Shown here piece by piece: positions 1 to 9,876 of a stretch of 64,000 bases of DNA. This stretch comes from Flavobacteriales bacterium (GTDB lineage: Bacteria > Bacteroidota > Bacteroidia > Flavobacteriales_F > PHOS-HE28). The stretch lies in assembly GCA_016717225.1 (NCBI GenBank), contig JADKGB010000005.1:1-64000 (forward strand), in the 5' to 3' direction. The position numbers and the translations under genes are program-made. The stretch's first letter is position 1. The number at the start of each line of letters is the position of its first letter. The notes beneath the pieces were generated by a model that was not told the DNA's origin, searched no databases, and was given only the letters and a program-made list of their open reading frames with translations.

Positions 1-1003
1 ATTGCTGATATAGTTGCATCAATAATAAAAAATGAACCTATTGCAAGGAGTAAAGAATTATTTGATAAGATATACGAATCAAACGAACCTGAACATGCGG
101 AGTTTAACTCATTGTTAACGGCATATGGGGTAGATAGGATAACACATGAATTAAAGGTAACCTTCTATATTAGAAAAATATTTTTCGACGAAAACACCAC
201 AATCCGGGAAGTCGTCAATCCCAAGTCATCCAATCCAGTTAAAGGATCATTCTTCGCTCTTTATATGGCAATTTTTCAGCCTGTCGTTAGAGAGGAAAAG
301 TCGCCTGATCAATCCAATAAGATTATTCATGCACTATCTGGCCTTCAAAAAGACATGATTGTTAGTGCAAAATACTCTACGACGGAGGACCGTGTGAAAA
401 ATATCAATAAAACAATCGGTCTTATTCAACCATACTTTGTTAAAAAAGATCCTCCAGTTCTTAGACATGGTTCTGGATTGGGCATTGATTTTGAAAATTC
501 AGTTAGAAGATCAAAGGTGGAGACCAACAGATATGAATGCAAACAGGGTTTTGTTGATTTAAGTTCGCAGCGAAAACTGAATGAAGATCTTTATCCGAAA
601 TTAATTGAAATAATTTGTGGAATTGCCAACGTTGGTCCTGATTCAGATGGATTTGTATTTATCGGCGTAGCAGATACAAAATTGATGTGGATAGGATAGA
701 ACAGCTGTGATCAAATCAAAGCACATCCAATAAATGAACGTTATGTAGTCGGAATTGACAGAGAACTTAAAGTCCTGAATATCAAGATGGATGATTATAT
801 AAATAAGATCATGGCAAGAATCAGTTCATCTGATTTAAGTGAACCACTTAAATCACAAGTATTGTCGCAGCTTGATGTGGTTGAATATAAAACTTTAGTG
901 TTTTACGTTTGCGAGTTCCCAGACAAAAAGTATTTCTTTATTGGGAGCGAAAGTTTTATACGAGAAAATTCTAATGATTGAATTAAAGGCCCTAAACTAT
1001 TAG
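1..1003 (+). CDS. DUF262/AlbA_2 (Schlafen-like) protein, 5'-truncated and frame-broken
   Basis: The frame is open from base 1, so the N-terminus lies outside the window. The C-terminal part carries an AlbA_2/Schlafen-like putative nucleic-acid-binding domain: RYECKQG near 530, then GIANVGPDSDGFVFIGVAD near 615-675, and VVGIDREL near 750. The upstream part resembles the tail of DUF262 (GmrSD-like) proteins, a family linked to restriction and defence; that is recalled from family knowledge and not tested. An in-frame TAG at 697-699 sits in a short stretch that reads correctly one frame over (KIDVDRIEQL from about 679), so two nearby indels cancel. A further shift near 976 would extend the end from the TGA at 979-981 to a TAG at 1001-1003. 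The DNA is clearly AT-rich compared with the rest of the window, which suggests acquired sequence. Function is uncertain. Confidence 0.6.
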
Positions 1004-1400
1004 TTTTTTTTTTTTTTTTCCATTAGCAAGCTTTCGAATAAAAAGCGCCCAACAGCACCTACAAGAATAATTGGCTGGTTCCTGGTTAAAAATAAACTTT
1101 GTGCTTCAAGTTCCAAGGCAAGTGGGGCGCGGTTCAGTGGTGCGCCGAATGCGATAGCTATCGGAACCTTGGGGTCAACTTCTTGTAGCTGCAAAACGCT
1201 AGGCTTAGTCTGGTTCCCAATGCTTCGCGGCGCTCGAGAAAGTGCTTTAAGCACTCTCTATCCATAATTATTCCTCATCAGTGGCTCATTCCGGGCATCC
1301 TTATGGGGCCCTTATACACACCCTACCCTTCAGATCACATACATCCCTGTAACGTTTGGCACGCGTCTTAGGGCCACTTTCGCACCTGGAAAAGACCGCC
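1004..1400. other. Intergenic stretch with a T16 tract
   Basis: The stretch begins with 16 consecutive T (1004-1019), directly after the probable end of the AT-rich gene. A minus-strand frame is open from 1254 to 1000, but it resembles nothing I recognise and ends in poly-Lys encoded by the T tract, so I do not call a gene. Base composition changes from AT-rich to the GC-richer style of the window between about 1020 and 1300. Nothing else is apparent before the adhesin start. Confidence 0.4.
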
Positions 1401-4400
1401 ATGCCCATTCGACCCCTCGTTCGTTCCGCAGTTTCGTTGGCGGTAATGCTCCTTTCGGGGCAGCTGTTCGCGCAGCCGTTAGCGGCCAATGCTGGGCCAC
1501 CAAGCGTTACGATCTGCAGCAATGCACAAACCACCTTGGGTGGCGCACCTACGGCCAGCGGCGGCACCGGTCCGTACACCTACAGCTGGGCACCGGCGGG
1601 TGGCTTGAGCGCAACGAACGTGGCCAACCCGGTTTGCACGGTGAACGGCACCACGACGTACACCGTAACCGTTACGGACAACGTGGGTGCAACGCAAACG
1701 GACAACATAACGGTGAACGTGAACGCAGCGCCGGATGCGGGGCTGGTACTGGCCTCTCCGGCTGTTCAGAGCACCTTCAACGGCCTCACCACCTTCAGCC
1801 TGTGCGACCCGTCTTTGAGCTGGAACTTCACGATCGATGACGCGAGCACGGGCATCGTGGCGGGCACCACACTGAGCATCAACTGGGGCGATGCCTCCCC
1901 CATTTACGCACCGCCTGCAGGCGGCTGGAGCACCACGCATACTTACGGGCAGGGCCTGTTCACCATCACCTACACCTTAACGCCCCCGAACGGCTGCGCG
2001 GATACGGAGCAGTTCCAGGTGTTCCTGGGCACCAACCCCGGCGGTGGTATCAGCACCGATCCGAACACCAACATCTGCACCGGTGGTTCATTACCCTTCT
2101 TCCTGAACAACGTGGTGAACAACACGCCGGGAACCACCTACATCATCGACTTCGGCGACGGCACCAACATCACGCTGGCGCACCCACCCCCTGCGGTGAT
2201 CAACCACCAATATGATGTGAGCTCGTGCCCCGCTGGCTTCTTCACGGTCTCCTTCGTTGCCCAGAACCCGTGCGACCAGACCAACGGGCAGATCAGCCCG
2301 ATCCGCGTTTCGGAAACGCCGAGCGCCAGCTTCAGCATGAGCCCCAACGACACGGCTTGTGTGAACACCACGGTAACGTTCACCGACGCGAGCCTTGGCT
2401 TTCAAGCACCCACCTGCACCGATCCGAAGAACATCTGGAGCATTGTGCCCGCCACGTACATCGTAACCAGCGGCACACTGGGCAACATCAACGGACAAGC
2501 GGGCAATCCCGGTTTATGGACCACGGGTTCGAACTCGCTCGGCATACAGTTCACCGCGCCAGGCACCTACACCATTTCGGATCTCACGGGTAACGTATGC
2601 GGGTTCGATACCGAGGTGCGCACCATTTGCGTAGAGGCCCCGCCAACACCGGCCTTCACCGTTCTGCCATTGACCGGCTGCGTACCGCTGGCCACCACTA
2701 CGGACAATACGAGCACCAGTGCGAACAGCTGCTTTACGCGGTACCAATGGCAAGTGAATTTCTTGAGCGGCTTCTGCGGAAGTACCGGCGCAAGTGCCTA
2801 CACCGGTGGCACGAATGCGACTTCGTTCGAGCCTTCCATCAACTTCACGCAAGCCGGTACTTATCAGGTTCAATTGCAGGCGATCAATACCTGTGGTGTT
2901 TTTCCGGTGAACCAAACGGTTACCGTAGCAGCGCCGCCTAGCGTTACGGTGTATCCAGTTGGGCCGATCTGTGTTGGACAAACGATCTTCCCTACCGGCA
3001 CCTTCCAACCCTGCGGAACACCGATCACGGGTTACGCGTGGACAACCACGGGCGGTACACCGGGCACTGCGAACACACAGGTACCGGGCGGTATCACCTA
3101 CAACGCAGCGGGCAACTTCACGGTGAGCGTATCGGCAGCCAGCGCTTGCGGACCGGGTGCGGTAAGCACACCCTTGGTGGTGAACAACGCACCACCCAGC
3201 GCCAACGCCAGTGTGGTGCAAGTGAACGTTTGCGCCGGCGGAACCATCGATCTGCAAGCAACGCTGATCGCAGGAGCCACCTACCAATGGTCGGGGCCAA
3301 ATTTCTTCAGCAGCAATTTGCAGAACCCGTCGATCTCGGGCGCGACAGCAGCGATGCAAGGCGTGTACACGGTAACCGCCTTCTTGGGCATTTGCGCGGG
3401 GCCGAGCAGCACGGTGAACGTTGTGGTGTTGCCTGCACCGGTGTTGACCATTGTGCCGAGCGTACCTAGTATTTGCGCGGGTGACAATGTGACCCTTACC
3501 GCCAACGGTGGATCAGGCTACACCTGGACATCCGGTGGAAATCCGGCCGGTAGCGGCGGAAGTATCACCGTTTCGCCAGTGGTAACAACCACGTACAATG
3601 TGGCGGGCACCGGTGCCGGTTGTGCAGGCAGTGCGAGCATCACGATCCCAGTGAACAACCCGACCGTGCTCGCTGTGGATCCCGTGGTGATCGTTTGTGA
3701 TCAAGCGATCCCTGTTCAATTGAACGCGAACCCCGCCGGTGGAACATGGAGCGGCGCGACTATCGTGAATCTGACACCGGGAGGTTTGGTCACGCCTATC
3801 CCCGGCAGCTTGGGCAATGATGTGCTGACCTACACCTTCGTGAACGGCTTCGGTTGCACAAGCACCGCAACAACCACGGTAACTGTGCAGGCCATCGCGA
3901 ACCCAGCGAACGCGGGTGCCGATGATCTGGTGTGCGAAGGCGGTGCTTTGGTTCCGCTGATCGGCGTGCCGGGCGGCGGCACATGGAGCGGGTTGAACGT
4001 GGTGGGCAACAGTTTCGATCCGGTGAGCGATGGCGTCTTCAACCTCACGTACACAGTGGGCGCAGGCACCTGCCTAACGAGCGATGTGGTGATCATCACG
4101 GTGGTGAATTCGCCGCTGGTAACGGCTGGGGTCAACATCAGCATTTGCGAGAACGCCCTACCCTTTCCGTTGAACGGTGGCAATCCAATTGGCGGTGTAT
4201 GGAGCGGCACCGGCGTGATCGGTGCAGGTCCGTACAGTTTCGATCCATCGATCGCCAACGCGAGCAACACGCTCACCTATACCTGGAGCGACGGCAATGG
4301 CTGCTCCAACAGTGCACAGATCACGGCCAATGTTGTGCCTCCACCGATCGCGAACGCGGGTGTGAACACAACGTTGTGCGACCAGTCGATCGCATACGAT

Positions 4401-7400
4401 CTCGGTGGAGCGCCCGCTGGTGGCACATGGACCGGCGGAACACCCTATGTGGTGGGCTCGCTCTTCACACCGGTACCCGGCCAATTGGGCACATGGACCT
4501 TGACCTACACGTACACGGATCTCTCCGGTTGCACGGATGCCGCCACCGTGGACATTACCGTAGGTCCGCTCATCGACGTTGCTGCCGCAGGGAATGACAA
4601 CAGTATTTGTGTGAACGGCGGGCTTGTGCAACTGAACGCCACACCGTTGACCGGTGCCTGGACACCCACTCCATATCTCACGGCCGGTGGTTCCTTCGAT
4701 CCGGTGATCGCGGGTCTTGGTCCACATGCGATCACCTTCTGCGTAGGTAGTGGCACCTGCCTGAGTTGCGATACGCGCACCGTTACGGTGATCCCTCCAC
4801 CGATCGTGGATGCCGGACCAGCGCTCGGCTTCTGCGCATACGAACCCGTGCAAGACCTGGCCGAGAACCCGCAAGGCGGTACTTGGAGCGGAAGCACGGG
4901 CATCACGGATGCATTGCAAGGCCTGTTCGACCCCGGTGCTGCGCCCTTGTTCGACAATGCGCTCACCTACACCTATACCGATCCCGTTACAGGTTGCACG
5001 AACAGCGACAACGTGCTGATCACAGTGAACGAAGAGCCGGTCGCGAACTTCACGAACGACCCGATCGCCTGCCAGAACGCACCCTTCGCCTTTACCGACC
5101 TGAGCACCGGCAACACCAGCTGGCAGTGGGATTTCGGCGATGGCCTTGGAACCAGTAGTTCGCCTTTCCCTGTGTATGCCTATCCCGATACGGGCACATT
5201 CACGATCACCTTGGTGGTTGGTACGGGATCGAATTGCACGGACACCATCACCGGCAGTGTTACGGTATGGCCTTCACCGGTGATCGACTTCACGGTGGAT
5301 GTGAACGATGGTTGCGGTCCGCTCACGGTGACCTTCACCAACAACAGCACTGGCCTGGCCGTTGACTACCTGTGGGATTTTGGCTTGGGGCCGATCAGCA
5401 GCGCACAATTTCCGCCCGCGCTCAGCTATCCTGCGGGGATCATCGCCGACACAACCTACCTCGTTACACTGAGCGGCACCAACCTGTGCGGCACGTTCAG
5501 TGATGACACGTTGATCACGGTGCATCCGGACCCCATCGCCTACTTCGGTCCGGAATTCGACACGGGTTGCTCGCCCTGGACCGTCACCTTCAGCAATGTG
5601 AGTGTTGGCCAAGCCGACACGTTCGAATGGATCTGGGGCGATGGCACCACCACATTCACCAACGACAGCCTGGTGGATCACACCTTCTTCACCGATAGCT
5701 TGACGGTAACCAACACCGTAACACTCGTTGCCACCAACGCATGCGGCACCGATACGGCCACGTACGATGTGGTGGTACAACCCAATAGCATCACGGCCTT
5801 CTTCAACACCGACACCACACAAGGCTGTGCGCCGCTCACGGTGAATTTCACGCAGTTCAGCATCGGCGTTACGAACTGGTACTGGAATTTGGACGGCACC
5901 AATTTGAGCAGCGATTACAACACTTCGTTCACATACACACAACCGGGCACATGGACCTGCACGCTCTTCGGCGATAACGGTTGCAGCTATGACACGGTGA
6001 GCGTTCAGATCATCGTGGATCCATCTCCGGCTGTGGCCTTCGACGTTCAACCGGATAGTGTATGTGCGGGAGTGCCTTTCCAGTTCATCAACCAAACACT
6101 GAACATCTCGGGTATCGATTGGGATTTTGGCGATAGCAACGGCAGCACGCTCACCAACCCGTTCCACAGTTATGCTGATGATGGAACGTACCTCGTGACG
6201 CTGACGGTTGAAAGTTCGGTGAACGAGTGCAGCGCCACGCTTGTGCAGCCCGTGGTGGTGAAAGTCACCCCGACGGCGGTCTTCCTCCCCAGCGCGGTGA
6301 GTGGTTGCGCACCCTTGACGGTTACGTTCGGGAACACAAGTACGGGCGACGATTTCGCGCAATGGAACTTCGGGGACAACAACACCAGCGGCAACCTGAG
6401 CCCAACGCATACCTACGCCAACGCCGGTTCATATCAGGTACAACTGATCGCCGAGAACCTGAACGGATGTGCTGATACGGCCTACACCGAAGTAGTCGCG
6501 TTCCCGATCCCCGTTAGTGCGTTCACATTCGACCCATTGCAGAGTTGCGACCACCCGGTCGCTGTGCAATTCACCAATACATCACAAGGAGCGCTCACCT
6601 ATGCGTGGACGTTCGGCAACGGTAGCTCATCAGCCGATGGATCCCTCGGCTACGTATGCGACCGCCAACACATTCGATATCCAATTGATATCGACGAACC
6701 AATATGGCTGCTCGGATACGAGCAATGCGCACCATTTCATACCCAACACCACTAGCGGCTTACAGTGCCGAACTGCCCGGCTGCGCCACTTATCCGGTAC
6801 CCTTCACGAACAATTCGGAGAACAGTTCCTCCTGGTTCTGGAATTTCGGCGATAACACCAGCACGAGCGAAGAAGACCCGGCACATGTGTACGACCTTCC
6901 GGGTATCTACGACATCAGTTTGATCGCCTACGGAGCGGGCGGATGCACCGATACGCTCATCGTTCCGGGCGCGGTCCTGATCAACCCAACTCCTGTTGCC
7001 TACTACACGTGGGATACACTTCTGAGCCTCGACAACGCGCTTCAATTCAACAACCTCAGCCAGGATGCGGTCAGTTGGGAATGGGACTTCGGTGATGGCT
7101 CAAATACCACCGCACCGGATCCGTTGCATGTATTCCCCAACGGCCCCGGCAACGAGTATTTGGTGTGCTTGGTGGCGATCAACGAGTTCAATTGCCCCGA
7201 TACCATTTGCAGAGTGGTGAACGCACCGAGCGATCCGTTGATCTGGGTACCGAACGCGTTCACCCCCAACGGGGATGGAACGAACGAGCAATTCCTACCT
7301 GTTCCGTCGGGATACAGCACGTGCGAATATGCGTTCTACGTCTTCGACCGCTGGGGCGAACGGATCTTCACCGCCACCGAACCCGGCATCGCGTGGGATG

Positions 7401-7534
7401 GCACCTTGAACGGCGTGGACTGCAAACAGGACGTTTACGTGTGGCGCGTGGTCTTCAAGAACTGCACGAACCCAGCCGAGCGCATCAAGGAGCGCGACTT
7501 CATTGGGCATGTAACGCTGTTGCGTGGAGAGTGA
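1401..7534 (+). CDS. Giant PKD/Ig-repeat surface adhesin with T9SS type B sorting domain
   Basis: This encodes about 2,040 residues. The ATG at 1401 is preferred to the upstream in-frame codon at 1356 because it begins a clean signal peptide (MPIRPLVRS, a hydrophobic core, cut near LFAQP). The first two thirds are Thr/Gly/Asn-rich repeats of about 80-90 residues with paired Cys, including recurring GGTWSG motifs. The last third has PKD domains, with WDFGDG-type signatures near 5130, 5373, 5635, 6120, 6364, 6606, 6840 and 7081. The end, from about 7240 (WVPNAFTPNGDGTNEQF, YVFDRWGERIF, VYVWRVVF), is a gliding motility-associated C-terminal (CHU_C) domain, the type B signal for T9SS export. The frame breaks near 6645 and 6725, and protein similarity continues across both, so it is annotated as one gene. 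An SprB-like adhesin role is inferred. Confidence 0.88.
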
Positions 7535-7577
7535 TTGGCTCTTGCCCGTGTTCGCATAGGCAGACAAAACACCTGCG

Positions 7578-7826
7578 CTACTTTATGTCCAACAGAGTTG
7601 CGGTGCTATCGATCACATAATCGCGCAACGCCGCCACATTGAAGGACACGGCCTTGCCTTTCACGGTGCCACTGATCGCATAGTAAAGACTGTCATCGGT
7701 TCTGCGACTATCACCGAAGTCCACATCGCAGCTGTCCATGTTCGCGCGCAAGGCGGCGAGGTCCAATGAGAGCGCTTCGAGTTGTTGTTGCGCCGCAGGA
7801 GTGGCATGAACAAGTGTACTTTTCAT
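7578..7826 (-). CDS. Small conserved hypothetical protein
   Basis: An 82-residue soluble protein that starts MKSTLVHATP. It has a helical first half (AAQQQLEALSLDLAALRANM) and a predicted beta-rich second half (YYAISGTVKGKAVSFNV). Its ATG at 7826-7824 overlaps the stop of the upstream minus-strand gene by four bases (ATGA), so the two are probably translated together. The motif CDVDFGDS followed by a short beta hairpin recalls small proteins found near ald in other Flavobacteriales, but I cannot name a family. There is no signal peptide or metal-binding motif. It faces the adhesin gene tail to tail. Confidence 0.55.
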   Translation of the reverse strand: MKSTLVHATPAAQQQLEALSLDLAALRANMDSCDVDFGDSRRTDDSLYYAISGTVKGKAVSFNVAALRDYVIDSTATLLDIK

Positions 7827-8005
7827 TCGTAACCGAACCCGGCCATCAGGCGTCCAGGCTGTATTCGTGCAGCCTTCCCGAACATGGCAAAGGACACGAT
7901 GGTACCCAAGCCAATGCCGAGCATGAAAAGGCGAAGACGTTTGGAGAAGGTCGGGCAGGGCGGGCTGGGAAGCGCGGGTGGGGTTCTTCCCTTTGTCGGA
8001 TCCAC
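7823..8005 (-). CDS. Small single-helix membrane protein
   Basis: A 60-residue ORF from a GTG at 8005; an internal ATG 27 codons later is the alternative start. It has a Pro/Lys-rich N-terminus, one hydrophobic segment (LFMLGIGLGTIVSFAMFG, about residues 26-43) and a short basic tail. The stop overlaps the start of the next minus-strand gene (ATGA), which supports a translated two-gene unit. The function is unknown. Its position immediately downstream of ald resembles a recurring arrangement in related genomes, which is inference. Confidence 0.45.
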   Translation of the reverse strand: MDPTKGRTPPALPSPPCPTFSKRLRLFMLGIGLGTIVSFAMFGKAARIQPGRLMAGFGYE

Positions 8006-8191
8006 GGGAGCTGGCGCGGCTGTCAGCGCCCGTCCGCTCGTGTACTCGGTCGTGGGGCCCGAGCCATTCGTCCGCTCAATGTAGCGTCATAGGTTCGATG
8101 GTCGGTAAACGAAATGATCGATAGACCCCGTTCTCTTACACCGCATCGGCCTCGAAAAGTTGCCAAAGCGTGCAGTTCTTGTGGAGCATAT

Positions 8192-8227
8192 CATGATCAC
8201 ATGCCCACATGTCCACATGATCTCATG
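8192..8227. repeat. Short tandem repeat with CATG every 8 bases
   Basis: CATG occurs five times at exact 8-base spacing (8192, 8200, 8208, 8216, 8224), with variable four-base spacers ATCA, CCCA, TCCA and ATCT. CATG is palindromic, so the array is nearly symmetric. It lies immediately 3' of the ald stop codon. Confidence 0.6.
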
Positions 8228-8229
8228 TG

Positions 8230-9450
8230 TTAGAACGACGCCAAAAGAAAATCCAGATCCTTGTACGGAAGTCTGAACGCTTCGGAAAGCACCTCGCTGG
8301 TGAGCGCGCCGTTGAACAGATACACACCGTGACGCAATCCGAGATCGCGCTTGATCAATTCCTCAAAGCCACCCACATCGCCCATGCTGAGCAGAAGCGG
8401 CGTGAAAATGTTCGTAAGCGCATACGTAGCGGTCCGGGGTACGCGGCTGGCGATGTTCGGAACGCAATAGTGGACCACGCCGAATTTCTTGAAGACGGGA
8501 TCGCTGAGGTTCGTGAGACGACTGGTCTCGAAGCAACCACCGCGATCGATGCTCACATCCACGATCACACTGCCGTTCTTCATTTCGCGGACCATGTCCT
8601 CGTTCACCACTATCGGAGTGCGACCGTGTTCCGCACGCAACGCACCAATAGCCACATCGGCTTGTTGCAACGCGCGTCGCAATTCATCGGGCTGAATAAC
8701 ACTCGTATAAATGCGCTGCGCGAGATCGCTCTGCAACCGGCGCAACCGATAGATGCTCTTGTCGAAAACCTTCACACTGGCACCGAGTCCGAGCGCGGCA
8801 CGAGTTGCGAACTCACCCACAGTACCTGCACCAATGATCACCACTTCGGCTGGCGCTACACCACTGATACCACCAAGCATAAGGCCAGGTCCGCCCTTAT
8901 CGGTACTCAGTTGTTCCGCAGCGATCTGGATGCTCGTGTTGCCCGCGATCTCACCCATGGCGCGAATGATCGGGTAGATGCCTTCGCGGTCCTTGATGAA
9001 GTCCCACGCCACAGCGGTCACCTTCTTGTCCATCATCTTGCGCAGCGTGTCCTTGGGCTGCGTGGTCATCTGCAACGCGCTGATCAGGATCTGCTTCGGG
9101 CGCAGCATATCGATCTCTTTCTGTCCCGGCGGCGCCACTTTCAGGATCAGGTCGGCCTTGAAGACTTCCTCGGTGGTTTCCGCGAGCATGGCGCCCGCTT
9201 CGGTGTAATCGTTGTCCTGGAACTGCACGGCTTGGCCCACACCGCGTTCAACAACAACATCATTGCCACGCCCCACGAGCACGGCGACACTGGCCGGGGT
9301 CAGCGGCACACGGTGTTCTTGGAAAGTGGTCTCCTTCGGGATACCGATGAAAAGGCTCTTGCCTTTATGACCAACGGCGAGCTGCTGTTCCTGTGGCGAA
9401 AGTGCCACTTCGCGCGCCACCTGTCTCAGGAGTTCACTGCTCGTGCTCAT
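8230..9450 (-). CDS. ald: Alanine dehydrogenase
   Basis: A 406-residue NAD-dependent L-alanine dehydrogenase (alanine + NAD to pyruvate, ammonia and NADH), acting in the cytoplasm. The substrate-binding start is clear: GIPKETTFQEHRVPLTPASV with the conserved Lys/Glu. The Rossmann motif is VVIIGAGTVGEFATRAALGLGASVKVFD, quoted here in two parts as VVIIGAGTVG and GASVKVFD. VDVSIDRGGCFETS and the VPRTATYALTN segment are also typical of the family. Length is slightly above the usual 370 because of an N-terminal extension of about 30 residues. The start overlaps the tsaE stop (ATGA), so porX, tsaE and ald read as one minus-strand operon. Confidence 0.93.
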   Translation of the reverse strand: MSTSSELLRQVAREVALSPQEQQLAVGHKGKSLFIGIPKETTFQEHRVPLTPASVAVLVGRGNDVVVERGVGQAVQFQDNDYTEAGAMLAETTEEVFKADLILKVAPPGQKEIDMLRPKQILISALQMTTQPKDTLRKMMDKKVTAVAWDFIKDREGIYPIIRAMGEIAGNTSIQIAAEQLSTDKGGPGLMLGGISGVAPAEVVIIGAGTVGEFATRAALGLGASVKVFDKSIYRLRRLQSDLAQRIYTSVIQPDELRRALQQADVAIGALRAEHGRTPIVVNEDMVREMKNGSVIVDVSIDRGGCFETSRLTNLSDPVFKKFGVVHYCVPNIASRVPRTATYALTNIFTPLLLSMGDVGGFEELIKRDLGLRHGVYLFNGALTSEVLSEAFRLPYKDLDFLLASF

Positions 9451-9869
9451 AGCGATACTTCTATGGTGCGATCACCGTTCTCGTTCACCCGCATACGCAC
9501 AGTTACTGCGCCAGCGGGAAGATGCTTCTTTGCCAACTCGGGCCATTCGACAAAGCAATAATTGCCACTATCCAGGTATTCTGTGAACCCGATACCATCG
9601 AGCTCTTGCTCGTTCTTCAATCGATAAAGATCGAAATGATAAACGGGCTGGTTGGTAGCCGTGCGATACTCGTTCACGATACTGAAAGATGGACTGCTGG
9701 TACCGGACGCAACACCCAGTTCCGCACACATCGCTTTGATGAGCGTGGTTTTCCCTGCGCCCAATTCACCTTGGAAGACGAACACACGACGATCGTGGCA
9801 GGCACTGAGCATGGCCGCAGCGAGGTCTGTAGCCTCTTCGGGTGTGTGCAGTTGCAACAGCGTGCTCAT
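9447..9869 (-). CDS. tsaE: tRNA t6A modification ATPase TsaE
   Basis: A 140-residue P-loop ATPase that works with TsaB and TsaD to make N6-threonylcarbamoyladenosine at position 37 of ANN-decoding tRNAs. The Walker A motif is GELGAGKTT (about residues 34-42). The family-typical SPSFSIVNEY and HFDLYRL segments follow, then the VEWPE motif near residue 108. Length is normal for the family. It overlaps ald by four bases at its 3' end and starts seven bases after porX, consistent with co-transcription. TsaB and TsaD are not in this window. Confidence 0.94.
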   Translation of the reverse strand: MSTLLQLHTPEEATDLAAAMLSACHDRRVFVFQGELGAGKTTLIKAMCAELGVASGTSSPSFSIVNEYRTATNQPVYHFDLYRLKNEQELDGIGFTEYLDSGNYCFVEWPELAKKHLPAGAVTVRMRVNENGDRTIEVSL

Positions 9870-9876
9870 TCGGGCA

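Noticed and set aside
1000..1254. Minus-strand 84-codon frame ending in poly-Lys
   Set aside because: The Lys tail is encoded by the T16 tract, no start context or homology was seen, and another frame in the same DNA is equally plausible.
5274..6410. Minus-strand frame of 378 codons
   Set aside because: Antisense to PKD repeats; repetitive DNA of biased composition keeps this frame open by chance.
1401..7534. Reading the breaks near 6645 and 6725 as separate genes
   Set aside because: PKD repeats continue across both positions and the sorting domain would otherwise be orphaned from its signal peptide.
8227..9561. Plus-strand frame of 444 codons
   Set aside because: Shadow of ald and tsaE on the opposite strand.
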